Assembly (NCBI GenBank): GCA_030532575.1
Contig: JAUNKV010000012.1
Span: forward strand, 1 to 64,000
Length of the DNA stretch: 64,000 bases
Reading direction: 5' to 3'
From: Propionibacteriaceae bacterium
Lineage (GTDB): Bacteria > Actinomycetota > Actinomycetes > Propionibacteriales > Propionibacteriaceae
Positions 45,534 to 62,324 of this stretch are shown in pieces (positions within the stretch are counted from its first letter, which is position 1; every line of letters begins with the position of its first letter). The notes under the pieces are model-generated. The model was given only the letters and a program-made list of their open reading frames with translations. It had not been told where the DNA came from and did no database searches. Position numbers and translations under genes: made by a program.

Positions 45534-46208
45534 ATGACTGCTCGCGAGATTCTTGAGACCACCGACTGGGGGCATCTCATCCACGCCTACGGCACCGGAG
45601 CTGACAACGTGACGGATCTTGAGACCCTGCTGGGGGACGCCGTGGAGGCCATGAGACGAGCCGTCGACGCACTCGCCGGGGCCTACCTGCACCAGAGCAC
45701 CATCTTCCCCGCCACCCCGCCCGCCTTGGCCTTCGTGCTGGCCGTGCTCTCACACTGGGAGAGTGGAGCTCAGGAATATCCGGTGGTGCCGGACCTGTTG
45801 GCCTGGGTTGGGGAGGTCGGCTGGTCGCTGTACCCCTACCTCGACGACGTGCGCTCCCGCACCTTCGACCAGGGTGCGCAGGACCGAATCGCCGCGGCCC
45901 TCGACGCCGATGAACTGGACTGGGAGAACCAGGCTGAGGACCTGGACCAGGTGCTCGGCAATGCCGGTCTCGCCCTGCTGCAGCTGGCACCCACGGCAGT
46001 CAAGACGCTGGGACCGCTCACCACCGACCCAGCCCCGGGTATCTCCCGGGCAGCACTGAGAGCCGCCCTGCCCTGGGTCATCATCGCGCAGGACGACGAG
46101 ACGGCTCCGGTGGTCGTCGCCCGTCTGGGTCGGCTGCCCGACGACCTCCCGCCCGCATGGTTGGACAGCGTCGTGAGCAACCTGAAGAACCTGAAGGCCC
46201 AGCTGTGA
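45534..46208 (+). CDS. helical-repeat (HEAT-like) protein 1
   Basis: All-helical soluble protein of 224 residues. The start (ILETTDWGHLIHAYG) parallels that of the next gene (WQELTHAYG), and both continue with an AxxxLxxAYxHQS/THQG-type repeat, so they are paralogues. HEAT-like proteins of this type are frequent as immunity proteins in polymorphic-toxin loci. The ATG at 45534 is chosen by alignment with the paralogue. A GTG at 45447 would overlap the previous gene. A CACAAT box seven bases before the ATG could make it leaderless. Confidence 0.55.
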   Translation: MTAREILETTDWGHLIHAYGTGADNVTDLETLLGDAVEAMRRAVDALAGAYLHQSTIFPATPPALAFVLAVLSHWESGAQEYPVVPDLLAWVGEVGWSLYPYLDDVRSRTFDQGAQDRIAAALDADELDWENQAEDLDQVLGNAGLALLQLAPTAVKTLGPLTTDPAPGISRAALRAALPWVIIAQDDETAPVVVARLGRLPDDLPPAWLDSVVSNLKNLKAQL

Positions 46209-46969
46209 ACTGGTGTGAACAGCTCATCACCGAGATCAACTGGCAGGAGCTCACCCACGCCTACGGCCCTGCCGACGATCTGCCGGAACAGCTGCGCACT
46301 CTCATCGGCCCGTCTGAGGCCTGGGGCGAGGCCGCCCATCACCTCTGGGAGGCGACCACCCATCAGGGCCGGGTCTTCGACTCCACCCCGCCGGTGGTTC
46401 GTTTCCTCGCCCGGTGGCTCGCCGAGCGGGCGGAGGGTGACTGGGACGAGGCCGCGACCTACATTGCGCTCATGTGTCTCCACGACGCGGGACAGGCGGC
46501 GCGGGTGTTGGGCACGGTGGCTCCCGCACTCGGTGCCTGCGCGCCCGAGGTGCTGGAGGCACTGACCCCGCTGGCCCTCCAGCCCTCCCATCCGGCCGAT
46601 GGCATCATCGGAGCTGCGCTGATCCCCTGGGTGGCGGTCGCTGAGACCCATCCCCAGGCAGTACAGCTCACGGCCCAGCTGCGGACGGTGTTGGAGGATG
46701 AGCAGGCAACGCGGGAGTGGCGAGGCCTGGTGGTTCTCGGGTTGGGAGAGCTGGGGCAGGATGTCTCCCGGTTCCTCGACGACCCCGACCCCGCGATCCG
46801 AACCTGCGCGGCCCTGACGAACACTGGCGAGAAGGCTGCCGGGGTCCTGCAACAGACGGCAACGCTGGGTGAGGTGGCCGACGAGTGGTTCACCTGGACC
46901 GTCAGCTTCCGCCTCATCCACGGGGTCGCCCTGGCCTGCGAGCTGGAGCTCCAGGAGCGGCAGGGGTGA
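46205..46969 (+). CDS. helical-repeat (HEAT-like) protein 2
   Basis: Paralogue of the preceding gene, 254 residues, with HEAT-like helix pairs (EVLEALTPLALQPSHPADGI, VVLGLGELGQDVSRFL) and no membrane segment. The GTG start overlaps the preceding stop (GTGA). Last gene of the accessory island. The 160 bases to pheS hold no further gene. Confidence 0.6.
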   Translation: MNWCEQLITEINWQELTHAYGPADDLPEQLRTLIGPSEAWGEAAHHLWEATTHQGRVFDSTPPVVRFLARWLAERAEGDWDEAATYIALMCLHDAGQAARVLGTVAPALGACAPEVLEALTPLALQPSHPADGIIGAALIPWVAVAETHPQAVQLTAQLRTVLEDEQATREWRGLVVLGLGELGQDVSRFLDDPDPAIRTCAALTNTGEKAAGVLQQTATLGEVADEWFTWTVSFRLIHGVALACELELQERQG

Positions 46970-47074
46970 GGGGCGGGTTGAGGTTTCCGTCATCCACTTG
47001 GCCGGTGATTGAAGCCTAAACCGCGTGATTGGGCGGTGTCAGGCCAATCGGTCAATCCTTGATCCGTCGGACAG

Positions 47075-47105
47075 TTGGTCCGCGGGCCCGCTTAGCTCCT
47101 AAACT
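47075..47105 (+). promoter_or_regulatory. possible pheST promoter
   Basis: TAAACT (47100-47105) with TTGGTC (47075-47080) 19 bases upstream, a rather long spacing. Transcription would start about 20 bases before the pheS ATG. No T-box-like tRNA-binding motif or long antiterminator was found in 46970-47130. Confidence 0.35.
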
Positions 47106-47130
47106 GAGGCGCTGTATGAAAGGGGGAGCC

Positions 47131-48237
47131 ATGTCCGGCCCCAACGACAACTTCGATCCCAAGCAGGTCGCAGCACTCAGTGCTGAGGCCATCGACGGGT
47201 TCGTTGCTGACGCCCTGGCCGCGGTGGGGGCGGCCTCGACGACCGCCGAGCTCAAGCAGGTTCGTCTCCAGCACGCGGGCGACAAGTCCCCGCTGGCCCT
47301 GGCGAACCGCGAGATCGGGGCGTTGCCCCCGGCCGCCCGCAAGGAGGCCGGTGCCCGCGTCGGCAAGGCCCGGGGCCGTGTGACCGAGGCCATCGTCACC
47401 CGTCAGGACGAGCTGGCCGCCAGCGAGCAGGCCGCCGCCCTCATCGCCGAACGGGTGGACATGACGCTGCCCGTCGCACTCCACCCCCAGGGCGCCCTGC
47501 ACCCGGTCACCTCGCTCATCGACGAGATGTGCGACGTCTTCGTCGCAATGGGCTGGGAGGTGGCCGAAGGACCCGAGGCCGAGGGGGAGTGGTACAACTT
47601 CGACGCCCTCAACCTCGGGCCCGACCACCCGGCCCGCGGCGAACAGGACACCCTCTGGATCGAGCCGATGGGTGCGGGCAAGCTGTTGCGCACCCAGACC
47701 TCGCCGGTGCAGGCCCGCGCCATGCTCACCCGCGACCTGCCGCTCTACATCGTCAGCCCCGGCAAGGTGTTCCGCGCAGACGAGTACGACGCCACGCACC
47801 TGCCGGTCTTCCACCAGCTGGAGGGCCTCGTCGTGGACAAGGGCATCTCGATGGCCGACCTGCGCGGCGTCCTGGACCACTTCGCCCAGGCGATGTTCGG
47901 TGACGTCACCACCAGGATGCGACCCCACTACTTTCCCTTCACCGAGCCCTCGGCCGAGGTGGATCTGCAGTGCTTCGTCTGCCACGGCAACTCCGGGCCT
48001 GACAAACCATGCCGCACCTGCCGCTCCGAGGGCTGGATCGAATGGGGGGGCTGCGGTGTGGTCAACCCCCGCGTGCTCCGGGCCTGCGGCATCGACTCGG
48101 AGGTCTACTCCGGCTTCGCCTTCGGCATGGGTGTGGACCGCACCGTGATGTTTCGTACCGGCGCCCCCGACCTGCGCGACTTCGTCGAGGGCGACATCCG
48201 CTTCTCCCGTTCCACCGTCGTTGGAGGCAACCGATGA
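47131..48237 (+). CDS. pheS: phenylalanine--tRNA ligase subunit alpha
   Basis: Class II synthetase alpha subunit of 368 residues: N-terminal coiled-coil arm (residues about 10-110), then the catalytic core with HPVTSLIDEMCDVFVAMGW, RTQTSPVQARAM and FTEPSAEVDLQCF. A zinc-knuckle insertion CFVCHGNSGPDKPCRTC lies before WIEWGGCGVVNP, as in other actinobacterial PheS. The ATG at 47131 follows AGGGGGAG. An upstream extension is not homologous. Confidence 0.96.
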   Translation: MSGPNDNFDPKQVAALSAEAIDGFVADALAAVGAASTTAELKQVRLQHAGDKSPLALANREIGALPPAARKEAGARVGKARGRVTEAIVTRQDELAASEQAAALIAERVDMTLPVALHPQGALHPVTSLIDEMCDVFVAMGWEVAEGPEAEGEWYNFDALNLGPDHPARGEQDTLWIEPMGAGKLLRTQTSPVQARAMLTRDLPLYIVSPGKVFRADEYDATHLPVFHQLEGLVVDKGISMADLRGVLDHFAQAMFGDVTTRMRPHYFPFTEPSAEVDLQCFVCHGNSGPDKPCRTCRSEGWIEWGGCGVVNPRVLRACGIDSEVYSGFAFGMGVDRTVMFRTGAPDLRDFVEGDIRFSRSTVVGGNR

Positions 48238-50729
48238 AGGCCCCGATCTCCTGGCTCCGCGAGCTGGTCAGGCTCCCCGCCGAGACCACCACCGCCGAGA
48301 TCGCCGAGAAGTTCACCGCGCTCGGGCTCACCGTCGAACACATCGAGGCCACCGGCCCCGAGGTGACCGGGCCGCTCGTGGTCGGCAAGGTGCTGAGCTT
48401 CACCGAGGAGCCGCAGAAGAACGGCAAGACCATCCGGTACTGCCGCGTCGATGTCGGTGAGCACAACGACCCCGCCACCGATGAGCTCCCGGCCTCCCGG
48501 GGCATCGTGTGTGGGGCGCACAACTTCGAGGAGGGCTCCCTCGTGGTCGTTGCCCTGCCCGGGGCGGTGCTGCCCGGCGACTTCCAGATCGCCTCCCGCA
48601 AGACCTACGGCCACATCTCCGACGGCATGATCTGTGCCGAGGACGAGCTGGGGCTGGGCAGCGACCACAGCGGCATCATGGTGCTCTCCCCGAAGCTGGG
48701 GCTGGCCCCCGGCGACGACGCGCTGGCAGCCCTGTGGACCCGTGACGAGGTGCTGGACATCGACGTCACCCCTGATCTGGGGCACTGCCTGTCACTGCGC
48801 GGACTGGCCCGTGAGGCCGCGACCGTCCACGACGTCGCCTACCACGACCGCTACGACACCCCGATGCCGGAGCCGATCCGCGCAGGCTACCCGATCGCCA
48901 ACCTCTCCGACCGCTGCACCGCCTTCGTGGCGCTGACCATCGAGGGCTTCGACCCCGCAGCCGCCACTCCCCGCTTCATGGTGGAGCGGCTGCAGGCCGC
49001 CGGAGTACGCTCGATCTCCCTGCCTGTGGACGTGACCAACTATGTGATGCTCGAATCCGGGCAGCCACTGCACGCCTACGACGCGGAGAAACTGGTCGGC
49101 CCCATCCGGGTCCGGCTCGCCACGGCAGGAGAGGAGTTGACCACCCTCGACGGGGTCCGCCGCAAGCTGGACATCGACGACCTCCTCATCACCGACGACT
49201 CCGGCCCCATCGGCCTGGCAGGTGTCATGGGGGGCGAGACCACTGAGGTCTCAGAGAACACCAGCGCCATCGTGTTGGAGGCAGCGGCCTTCTCCCCAGC
49301 CAGCGTCTCGCGCACCTTCCGACGGCACGGCCTGCCCTCTGAGGCCTCGAAACGTTTCGAGCGCACCGTCGACCCGGCTCTGCCCTTTGCCGCAGCACGC
49401 CGCGCTGCCGACCTGCTGGTCGAGCACGGCGGTGGGCGCATCCTCGACGGTTTCACCGTCGTCGGTGGCGTGCCGGCATGGCACCGCATCGACATGCGTG
49501 CAGGCCTGATCCCCGCCATCCTCGGCGGAGACATCAGCACCTTCGAGTCCATCCGGGTGCTGGAGGCCGGAGGCTGCCGGGTCACGGCCTTGGGTGATTC
49601 GTTGACCGTCGAGGTCCCCACCTGGCGCGGTGACCTGAGGGACCCCTACGACATCGTCGAGGAGGTGGGTCGCAAGGTCGGCTACCACCGGATCGGGCGG
49701 CGTATGCCCATCGCCCCTGCCGGGCGCGGGCTGACCCGCACTCAGCAGATCCGCCGCGCCGTGATGCGTGCCGCCGCTGAAGCCGGGTTCACCGAGGTGC
49801 TGAGCCTGCCCTTCATCGGCGAATCGGACCTGGACCGGATGAAGCTCGACGCCTGGGACCCCCGCCGCCTGGTGGTGCGGCTGGCCAACCCGTTGGCCGA
49901 GACCACCCCGTTCCTGCGGACCTCGCTGCTGCCGGGGCTGTTCGCGGCGGTGACGAAGAACACCTCCCGCTCCCTGGATGACCTGGCCCTGTTCGAGCGT
50001 GGCGCCGTCTGGTACGACCGTGGTGGCAGGACCGCGCCTCGACCCGGGGTGGAGCAGCGCCCCACCGCTGACGAGCTGGCCGCCATCGAGGCCGCACTGC
50101 CCGAACAGCCGGAGATGATCGCCGCGGTGGTGACCGGGGCCTGGTCACCCGCCGGGTGGCACGGGCCTGCGGTACAGGCGGACTGGCGTCACGTCGTCGC
50201 CTTCGCCGAGGAGGTCTGCCGTGCAGCCGGACGAGGGTTGGAGCGCATCAATGCGGCCACGGCACCCTGGCATCCGGGACGTTGCGCGGAGCTGCTGGTG
50301 GATGGCAAGCAGATCGGCCACGCCGGTGAGCTGCACCCTGATGTGATCCGTGACTTCGGGCTCCCGGCCCGGACCTCAGCGGTGGAGATCAACCTCACGG
50401 CCCTGCTGAGTGCCACCGCTGAGCCGGTGCGGATCAACCAGCTGACCGGATTTCCGTTGGCGAAGGAGGACGTGGCGCTCATCGTCGATGAGGGCACCCC
50501 CGCCGAGGCGGTCCGGGCGGCGCTGGTGGAGGGGGCCGGGGACCTGCTGGAATCGGCGACTCTGTTCGACGTCTACCGGGGCGACCAGGTGCCGCAGGGC
50601 AAGAAGTCGCTGGCTTTTGCCCTGAGGTTCCGGGCGGACCGTACCCTCACCGATGCCGAGGCCGCCGAGGCCAGGGAGGCCGCCGTCGCAGTCGCGAGCA
50701 AGCAGTTCGGGGCGGTTCAGCGGGTCTGA
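48234..50729 (+). CDS. pheT: phenylalanine--tRNA ligase subunit beta
   Basis: Beta subunit of 831 residues with the full domain set: N-terminal region (KAPISWLRELV), EMAP/OB tRNA-binding domain (GIVCGAHNFEEG), B3/B4 editing domain (YVMLESGQPLHAYDAEKL), B5 domain, catalytic-like core and a C-terminal ferredoxin-fold anticodon-binding domain. It overlaps pheS (ATGA). At the 3' end it overlaps convergent putP by 13 bases. Confidence 0.96.
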   Translation: MKAPISWLRELVRLPAETTTAEIAEKFTALGLTVEHIEATGPEVTGPLVVGKVLSFTEEPQKNGKTIRYCRVDVGEHNDPATDELPASRGIVCGAHNFEEGSLVVVALPGAVLPGDFQIASRKTYGHISDGMICAEDELGLGSDHSGIMVLSPKLGLAPGDDALAALWTRDEVLDIDVTPDLGHCLSLRGLAREAATVHDVAYHDRYDTPMPEPIRAGYPIANLSDRCTAFVALTIEGFDPAAATPRFMVERLQAAGVRSISLPVDVTNYVMLESGQPLHAYDAEKLVGPIRVRLATAGEELTTLDGVRRKLDIDDLLITDDSGPIGLAGVMGGETTEVSENTSAIVLEAAAFSPASVSRTFRRHGLPSEASKRFERTVDPALPFAAARRAADLLVEHGGGRILDGFTVVGGVPAWHRIDMRAGLIPAILGGDISTFESIRVLEAGGCRVTALGDSLTVEVPTWRGDLRDPYDIVEEVGRKVGYHRIGRRMPIAPAGRGLTRTQQIRRAVMRAAAEAGFTEVLSLPFIGESDLDRMKLDAWDPRRLVVRLANPLAETTPFLRTSLLPGLFAAVTKNTSRSLDDLALFERGAVWYDRGGRTAPRPGVEQRPTADELAAIEAALPEQPEMIAAVVTGAWSPAGWHGPAVQADWRHVVAFAEEVCRAAGRGLERINAATAPWHPGRCAELLVDGKQIGHAGELHPDVIRDFGLPARTSAVEINLTALLSATAEPVRINQLTGFPLAKEDVALIVDEGTPAEAVRAALVEGAGDLLESATLFDVYRGDQVPQGKKSLAFALRFRADRTLTDAEAAEAREAAVAVASKQFGAVQRV

Positions 50730-52228
50730 CCGGTGGGCAGATCGCCCTGGGAGAAGGTGTGGACCAGGGCGACTGCACGGTCGAACTCCTCGTCGACCTC
50801 CGGGGCCACCGTGGTCATCAAGGACACCCCGATGGCGACGGCGAGGTTGGCGAGGAATCCCAGCAGGATCTCGTAGAGGTCGAAGATGCCACCCTCGACG
50901 TTGCCCCAGATCGCGACGACCACAGCCCCGGTCACCATGCCCGCCAGTGCCCCCCACCGGGTCAGCCGCTTCCAGTACAGGGCGAGCACGACGATCGGGC
51001 CGAACGCTGCCCCGAACCCCGCCCAGGCGAAGGCGACGAGCTTCAGGATGGTGTCGTTGGCCTCCCAGGCCAGGACCGCTGCGACGACCGAGACCACCAG
51101 CACCCCGATGCGACCGATGAACACGGAGCTCTTCGCAGTGAGTTCCCGGCGCCGGAAGGCGCGATACAGGTCCTCGACGAGGGCGGAGGAGGACACCAGC
51201 AGCTGGGAGCTGATCGTGGACATGATCGCGGCGAGAATGGCGGCCAGCATGAAACCGGCGATCAGGGGGTGGAACAGCAGCTGACCGAGCGTGATGAACA
51301 CCGTTTCAGGGTTGGGCAGGGCCCCGGTGTCACGTTTGTAGACGGCGATGCCCACCAGGGCGGTGGCTGCGGCTCCGAGGCAGCCCAGCAGCATCCAGCC
51401 GATGCCGATGCGCCTCCCGGCCTTGGCCTGCTGCGGGCTCCCCAGGGCCATGAAGCGCACGATGATGTGGGGCTGGCCGAAGTAGCCCAAACCCCATGCC
51501 ATTGAGGAGATCACGCCAAGCACCGAGGTGGAGGCCCCCCACAGCGCCCAGGTGCCGGGGTCGAGCTCGGTGATGGTCTCGATGAGCGGACCGAAACCGC
51601 CCAGGTGGATCACCCCGGCCACGGGTACCGCCACCAGTGCGGTGACCATCATCAGGCCCTGCACCACATCGGTGTAGGCGACGGCGAGGAAACCACCGAC
51701 CAGGGTGTACAGCACGGTGATGCCCGCCACCAGCAGCATCCCGACCTGGTAGTTCATGCCGAAGGAGGCCTTGAAGAACTCACCCCCGGCGACCATGCCA
51801 CTGGAGACGTAGAAGGTGAAGAACACCAAGGTGATGGTCCCGGCGGTGATCTGGATCAGCCGGGAGCCGTCGCGCAGGCGTCGCCCGAGGAAGGTGGGGA
51901 TGGTGAGCGAGTTGCCCGCCACCTCGGTGTAGGTGCGCAGCCTGGGTGCGGTGTACTTCCAGTTCAACCAGGCCCCGATGGTCAGCCCCACAGCGATCCA
52001 CAGCTCCACCAGCCCGGTGAGGTAGAGCGCTCCGGGCAGTCCCATGAGCAACCAGCCCGACATGTCGGAGGCTCCGGCGGACAGCGCAGTGGCCACGGGG
52101 CCGAGGTTCCGCCCGGCCAGCATGTAGTCGTCGATGCTGGTGGTACGCCGGTACGCCCACAGCCCGATGAGGATCATGGCCACGAAGTACACGATCATCG
52201 CGATGGTCTGATACGTCTGGTCGGTCAT
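50717..52228 (-). CDS. putP: sodium/proline symporter
   Basis: SSS-family transporter of 503 residues with 13 predicted helices. ALSAGASDMSGWLLMGLPGA is almost identical to the PutP sodium-site region, and GGFLAVAYTDVVQG matches the second signature. The ATG at 52228 is preceded by AAGGAGCGACGC. A longer start lacks homology. It is divergent from the TetR gene across a strong palindrome, so regulation by that protein is likely. Confidence 0.93.
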   Translation of the reverse strand: MTDQTYQTIAMIVYFVAMILIGLWAYRRTTSIDDYMLAGRNLGPVATALSAGASDMSGWLLMGLPGALYLTGLVELWIAVGLTIGAWLNWKYTAPRLRTYTEVAGNSLTIPTFLGRRLRDGSRLIQITAGTITLVFFTFYVSSGMVAGGEFFKASFGMNYQVGMLLVAGITVLYTLVGGFLAVAYTDVVQGLMMVTALVAVPVAGVIHLGGFGPLIETITELDPGTWALWGASTSVLGVISSMAWGLGYFGQPHIIVRFMALGSPQQAKAGRRIGIGWMLLGCLGAAATALVGIAVYKRDTGALPNPETVFITLGQLLFHPLIAGFMLAAILAAIMSTISSQLLVSSSALVEDLYRAFRRRELTAKSSVFIGRIGVLVVSVVAAVLAWEANDTILKLVAFAWAGFGAAFGPIVVLALYWKRLTRWGALAGMVTGAVVVAIWGNVEGGIFDLYEILLGFLANLAVAIGVSLMTTVAPEVDEEFDRAVALVHTFSQGDLPTGQTR

Positions 52229-52240
52229 GCGTCGCTCCTT

Positions 52241-52259
52241 CGTTGCAGTTCCTACAACG
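52241..52259. promoter_or_regulatory. palindromic operator between putP and tetR
   Basis: CGTTGCAGTTCCTACAACG: arms GTTGCAG and CTACAAC around TTC, with one mismatched pair and matching flanking C/G. It sits 13 bases upstream of the putP start and about 45 upstream of the regulator, with a -10-like TACGTT for putP overlapping one arm on the minus strand. A TetR dimer site is the natural reading. Confidence 0.6.
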
Positions 52260-52303
52260 TAGACGCATCCGGGGTCGCCGGAGGATAAGGTCCAGATTTT
52301 GGG

Positions 52304-52309
52304 TAGCAT
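52304..52309 (+). promoter_or_regulatory. -10 box of leaderless tetR gene
   Basis: TAGCAT, seven bases before the GTG at 52317. Confidence 0.45.
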
Positions 52310-52316
52310 TCGTCGC

Positions 52317-52842
52317 GTGTTGAACAGCGTTCGGATCGTGGCGGCAGGATGCAGAATCCTCGACGACTGGGGTCTTGCCGATCTGTCGATGCGTCGCGTC
52401 GCCGATGAGCTCGGGGTCCAGGCCGGGGCGCTGTACTACCACGTGCCGAACAAGCAGTCGCTGCTGGCAGGGATCGCCGATGTCATCCTGGGCGCGGTGC
52501 CGACCCCCGCAGCCGAGGAGCCGGGGCAGTGGCTGCGGGCCTGGAGCGCCGGGTTGCGTCAGGTGCTGCTCAGTCACCGCGACGGTGCGGAGCTGGTCTC
52601 CTCCACCACCGCGCTCGGCCTCGGGCAGATGGATCCGACGGCGGAGGGCAGCCGGATGCTCCAGGCCGCAGGCCTGCCGCAGCCGGAGGCGACGATGGCC
52701 GCCTTCCTGCACTTCGTGTTGGGACACGTCATGGCCGAGCAGACCCGCAGCCAACTCGTCGCCCTCGGTGTGCTGGACGAGTTCGACGCCGAGCAGGCCG
52801 AGGCCGACTTCAGCCACGGCGTGGACCTGTTGGTCAGAGGCC

Positions 52843-52862
<20 letters not shown>
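52317..52862 (+). CDS. TetR-family transcriptional regulator
   Basis: Regulator of 181 residues. Residues about 3-45 form the DNA-binding helix-turn-helix ([20 protein letters not shown]). The remainder is a helical ligand/dimer domain of the TetR_C type. The GTG at 52317 is supported by the -10 box. A TTG at 52299 is the longer option. It is divergent from putP and likely controls it and itself through the palindrome at 52241-52259. The ligand is unknown. The 3' end overlaps convergent leuS by 20 bases. Confidence 0.85.
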
Positions 52863-57956
<5,094 letters not shown>

Positions 57957-57960
<4 letters not shown>

Positions 57961-58859
57961 TGAGCCGAACCATCAGCCCGGACCGTGACCTGCTGCTGTC
58001 CAAGGCCGCCACCCTCATCGAGGCGCTGCCGTGGCTCAGCAAGTTCGCAGGCCAGACCGTGGTCATCAAGTACGGTGGCAACGCCATGATCGATGACGAG
58101 CTCAAGCGGGCCTTCGCCGAGGACATCGTGTTCCTGCGCCGGGTGGGGTTGAAACCCGTGGTCGTCCACGGCGGTGGTCCTCAGATCAGCTCGATGTTGG
58201 AGCGGCTCGGCATCACCAGCGAGTTCCGAGGTGGGCTGAGGGTGACCACGTCCGAGGCGATGGACGTGGTGCGGATGGTGCTCGTCGGGCAGGTCGGGCG
58301 GGAGCTCGTCGGGCTCATCAACGCCCACGGTCCGCTTGCGGTCGGGCTGTCCGGGGAGGACGGCGGGCTGCTGCGTGCGGTGCGTCGGGGCCTGGTCATC
58401 GACGACGAGGAGGTCGACCTCGGGCTGGTCGGGGATGTCGCCTCGGTGGACCCGGCGGCGCTGCTCGACATCGTGGATGCCGGGCGCATCCCGGTGGTCG
58501 CCTCCGTCGCGCCCGGCCCGGACGGCCAGGTCCACAACGTCAATGCCGACACCGCGGCCTCGGCGCTGGCGGTGGCACTCGGCGCGAAACGCCTGGTGAT
58601 GCTCACCGATGTGGCAGGGCTGTACGCCGACTATCCCGATGAGTCGAGCATCATCACCTCCATCACCCCGGAAGAGGTGCGCGCCCTGATGCCGGAGCTC
58701 ACCTCCGGCATGGTGCCGAAGATGGAGGCCTGCGTGCAGGCCGTCGAGCAGGGGGTGACCTCGGCCACCATCATCGACGGCCGGGTACCGCACAGCCTGC
58801 TGCTGGAGATATTCACCGACGACGGGATCGGCACGATGGTCAGCAAGGAGCAGCGGTGA
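57957..58859 (+). CDS. argB: acetylglutamate kinase
   Basis: Amino-acid kinase of 300 residues. It has [10 protein letters not shown] and [11 protein letters not shown] phosphate-binding loops and [15 protein letters not shown] for substrate binding. Feedback by arginine is expected for hexameric forms with an N-terminal helix, which is present ([19 protein letters not shown]). Two ATG codons lie in tandem. The first overlaps the argJ stop. Confidence 0.95.
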
Positions 58860-60020
58860 ACACCCAGCAGGAGCTGCAGCAGCGCTACGAGGCGGCCCTG
58901 ATGAATACCTTCGGGACTCCGAAGCGGGTGTTGGTCAGGGGCGAGGGGGTGCACGTCTGGGATGCCGACGGGGTGCGTCACACCGACCTGCTGGCCGGTA
59001 TCGCGGTCAACTCCCTCGGGCACGCCCACCCTGCGATCCTGGCGGCGGTTGCTGAGCAGTTCGGCAGGCTGGGGCACATCTCCAACCTGTTCGCCTCGGT
59101 GCCGCAGATCCGGCTGGCGGAGCGCCTGGCCGAGGCCGCTGGTGGTGGGCGGGTGTTCTTCGCCAACTCGGGTGCTGAGGCCAACGAGGCGGCCCTCAAG
59201 ATCACGCGGCTGACCGGGCGGAGCCGGGTCATCGCGATGGAGAACTCCTTCCACGGCCGCACGATGGGGGCGCTGGCCCTCACTCACACCCCGAAGTACC
59301 GGGAGCCCTTCGAGCCGCTGCCCGGCGGGGTCGAGTTCGTGCCCTACGGGGACGCCGAGGCCTTGGCGGAAGCGCTCGATGACACCGTCGCCGCCGTCGT
59401 GATCGAGCCGATCCAGGGTGAGTCGGGAGTGGTCCCTGCCGGGGTGCAGTACCTGGCGGCGGCCCGGGAACTCACAGCACGTCACGGCGCGTTGCTGTGG
59501 TTCGATGAGGTGCAGACCGGCATCGGGCGCTGCGGGGAACTGCTGCTGGGACGCTCATTGGGGATCGAGGCCGATCTCGTCACCGTCGCCAAGGGGCTGG
59601 GCGGTGGATTCCCCATCGGGGCCTGCATCGCGACGGGGGTGTCGGCGGATCTGCTCACCCCGGGGATGCACGGCAGCACCTTTGGGGGCAATCCGATGGC
59701 GGCGGCCGCTGGGAACGCGGTGCTGGACGTGCTGGAGGGGGGTCTGCTCGCCCAGGTGCGGACCACCGGGGCATGGCTTGCCACACAGCTTGAGGCCTTG
59801 GGTCATCCCGGGATCGTCGAGGTGCGCGGTGCGGGGCTGCTGCTCGGTGTCGTGTTGGCCGAGCAGGTGGCCGCGATGGTGGCGGACCTGGCCCTGGCCG
59901 ACGGCTGGCTGTTGAATGCTCCCAGGCCCGATGTGCTGCGCCTGGCCCCACCGCTGGTCATCACGGCGGAGGAGCTGGCCCCCTTCGTTGCGGCCCTGCC
60001 CGGGTGGTTGGAGCGAGCCG

Positions 60021-60028
<8 letters not shown>
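58856..60028 (+). CDS. argD: acetylornithine aminotransferase
   Basis: PLP-dependent class III aminotransferase of 390 residues. [15 protein letters not shown], the cofactor aspartate in [13 protein letters not shown], the PLP lysine in [14 protein letters not shown] and TFGGNPMA are all present. GTG start overlapping argB by four bases. In many actinobacteria argF follows directly. Here argR follows with an eight-base overlap. Confidence 0.94.
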
Positions 60029-61944
<1,916 letters not shown>

Positions 61945-61963
61945 ATTCTCACCGGAGAAGCGA

Positions 61964-61999
61964 CAGTGCCCTGATCCTCACCCGAGGATCAGGGCACTG
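61964..61999. terminator. bidirectional terminator hairpin between argH and the metallothionein-like gene
   Basis: CAGTGCCCTGATCCTC (61964-61979) and its exact reverse complement (61984-61999) form a 16-pair stem with an ACCC loop, with no mismatch. No U-tract follows on either strand, as is usual in high-GC actinobacteria. It ends both the arg operon and the minus-strand metal operon. Confidence 0.75.
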
Positions 62000-62012
62000 T
62001 GCGGTGTGACGC

Positions 62013-62324
62013 TCAGGCCGCGTGCTTGCAGGTGCTGCAGGTGCAGTTCGCGCAGGCGCAGGCGGAGCAGGACGTGCAGTTGCAGGAGCCGCAGGAGCAG
62101 GCGTTGTGCGAGCAGGTCGAGCAGGTGCAGTTCGCGCAGACGTCGTTGCACTCCGCACAGGAGCAGGAGGCGCACTCGTCGTAGTGGCCGTCGTGCTCAC
62201 GGTGGGCGTGGCCGTCGTGGATGTAGTCGACGTGGTCGAAGTGGATCACAGCCTCGTGGCCGCAGTTCGGGCCGTGGGTGTGGTTGTGGGTCTCGGCGGT
62301 GGTGTGCTCAGTGGTCGTGGTCAT
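62013..62324 (-). CDS. His/Cys-rich metallothionein-like protein
   Basis: Protein of 103 residues with two zones: residues 1-50 hold 12 histidines (NHTHGPNCGH, HVDYIHDGHAHREHDGHYDE), and residues 51-99 hold 18 cysteines in 49 residues as overlapping CxxCxCxxC units. CANCTCSTC occurs twice (63-71 and 91-99). It has no signal peptide. Such a Cys/His load points to metal storage or buffering in the cytoplasm. It does not resemble SmtA/BmtA or MymT in layout, so it may be a new metallothionein type. The ATG follows AGGAGGGGACTC and overlaps the sensor gene end by 17 bases. Confidence 0.75.
   Translation of the reverse strand: MTTTTEHTTAETHNHTHGPNCGHEAVIHFDHVDYIHDGHAHREHDGHYDECASCSCAECNDVCANCTCSTCSHNACSCGSCNCTSCSACACANCTCSTCKHAA

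Noticed and set aside
46970-47130. T-box or phenylalanine-peptide attenuator before pheST
   Set aside because: No T-box core sequence, specifier loop or Phe-rich leader frame was found.
62035-62175. Repetitive GCAG-rich tract after argH as a non-coding tandem repeat
   Set aside because: The repeats are in phase with Cys codons of the minus-strand metallothionein-like gene, which has a strong ribosome binding site and operon context.
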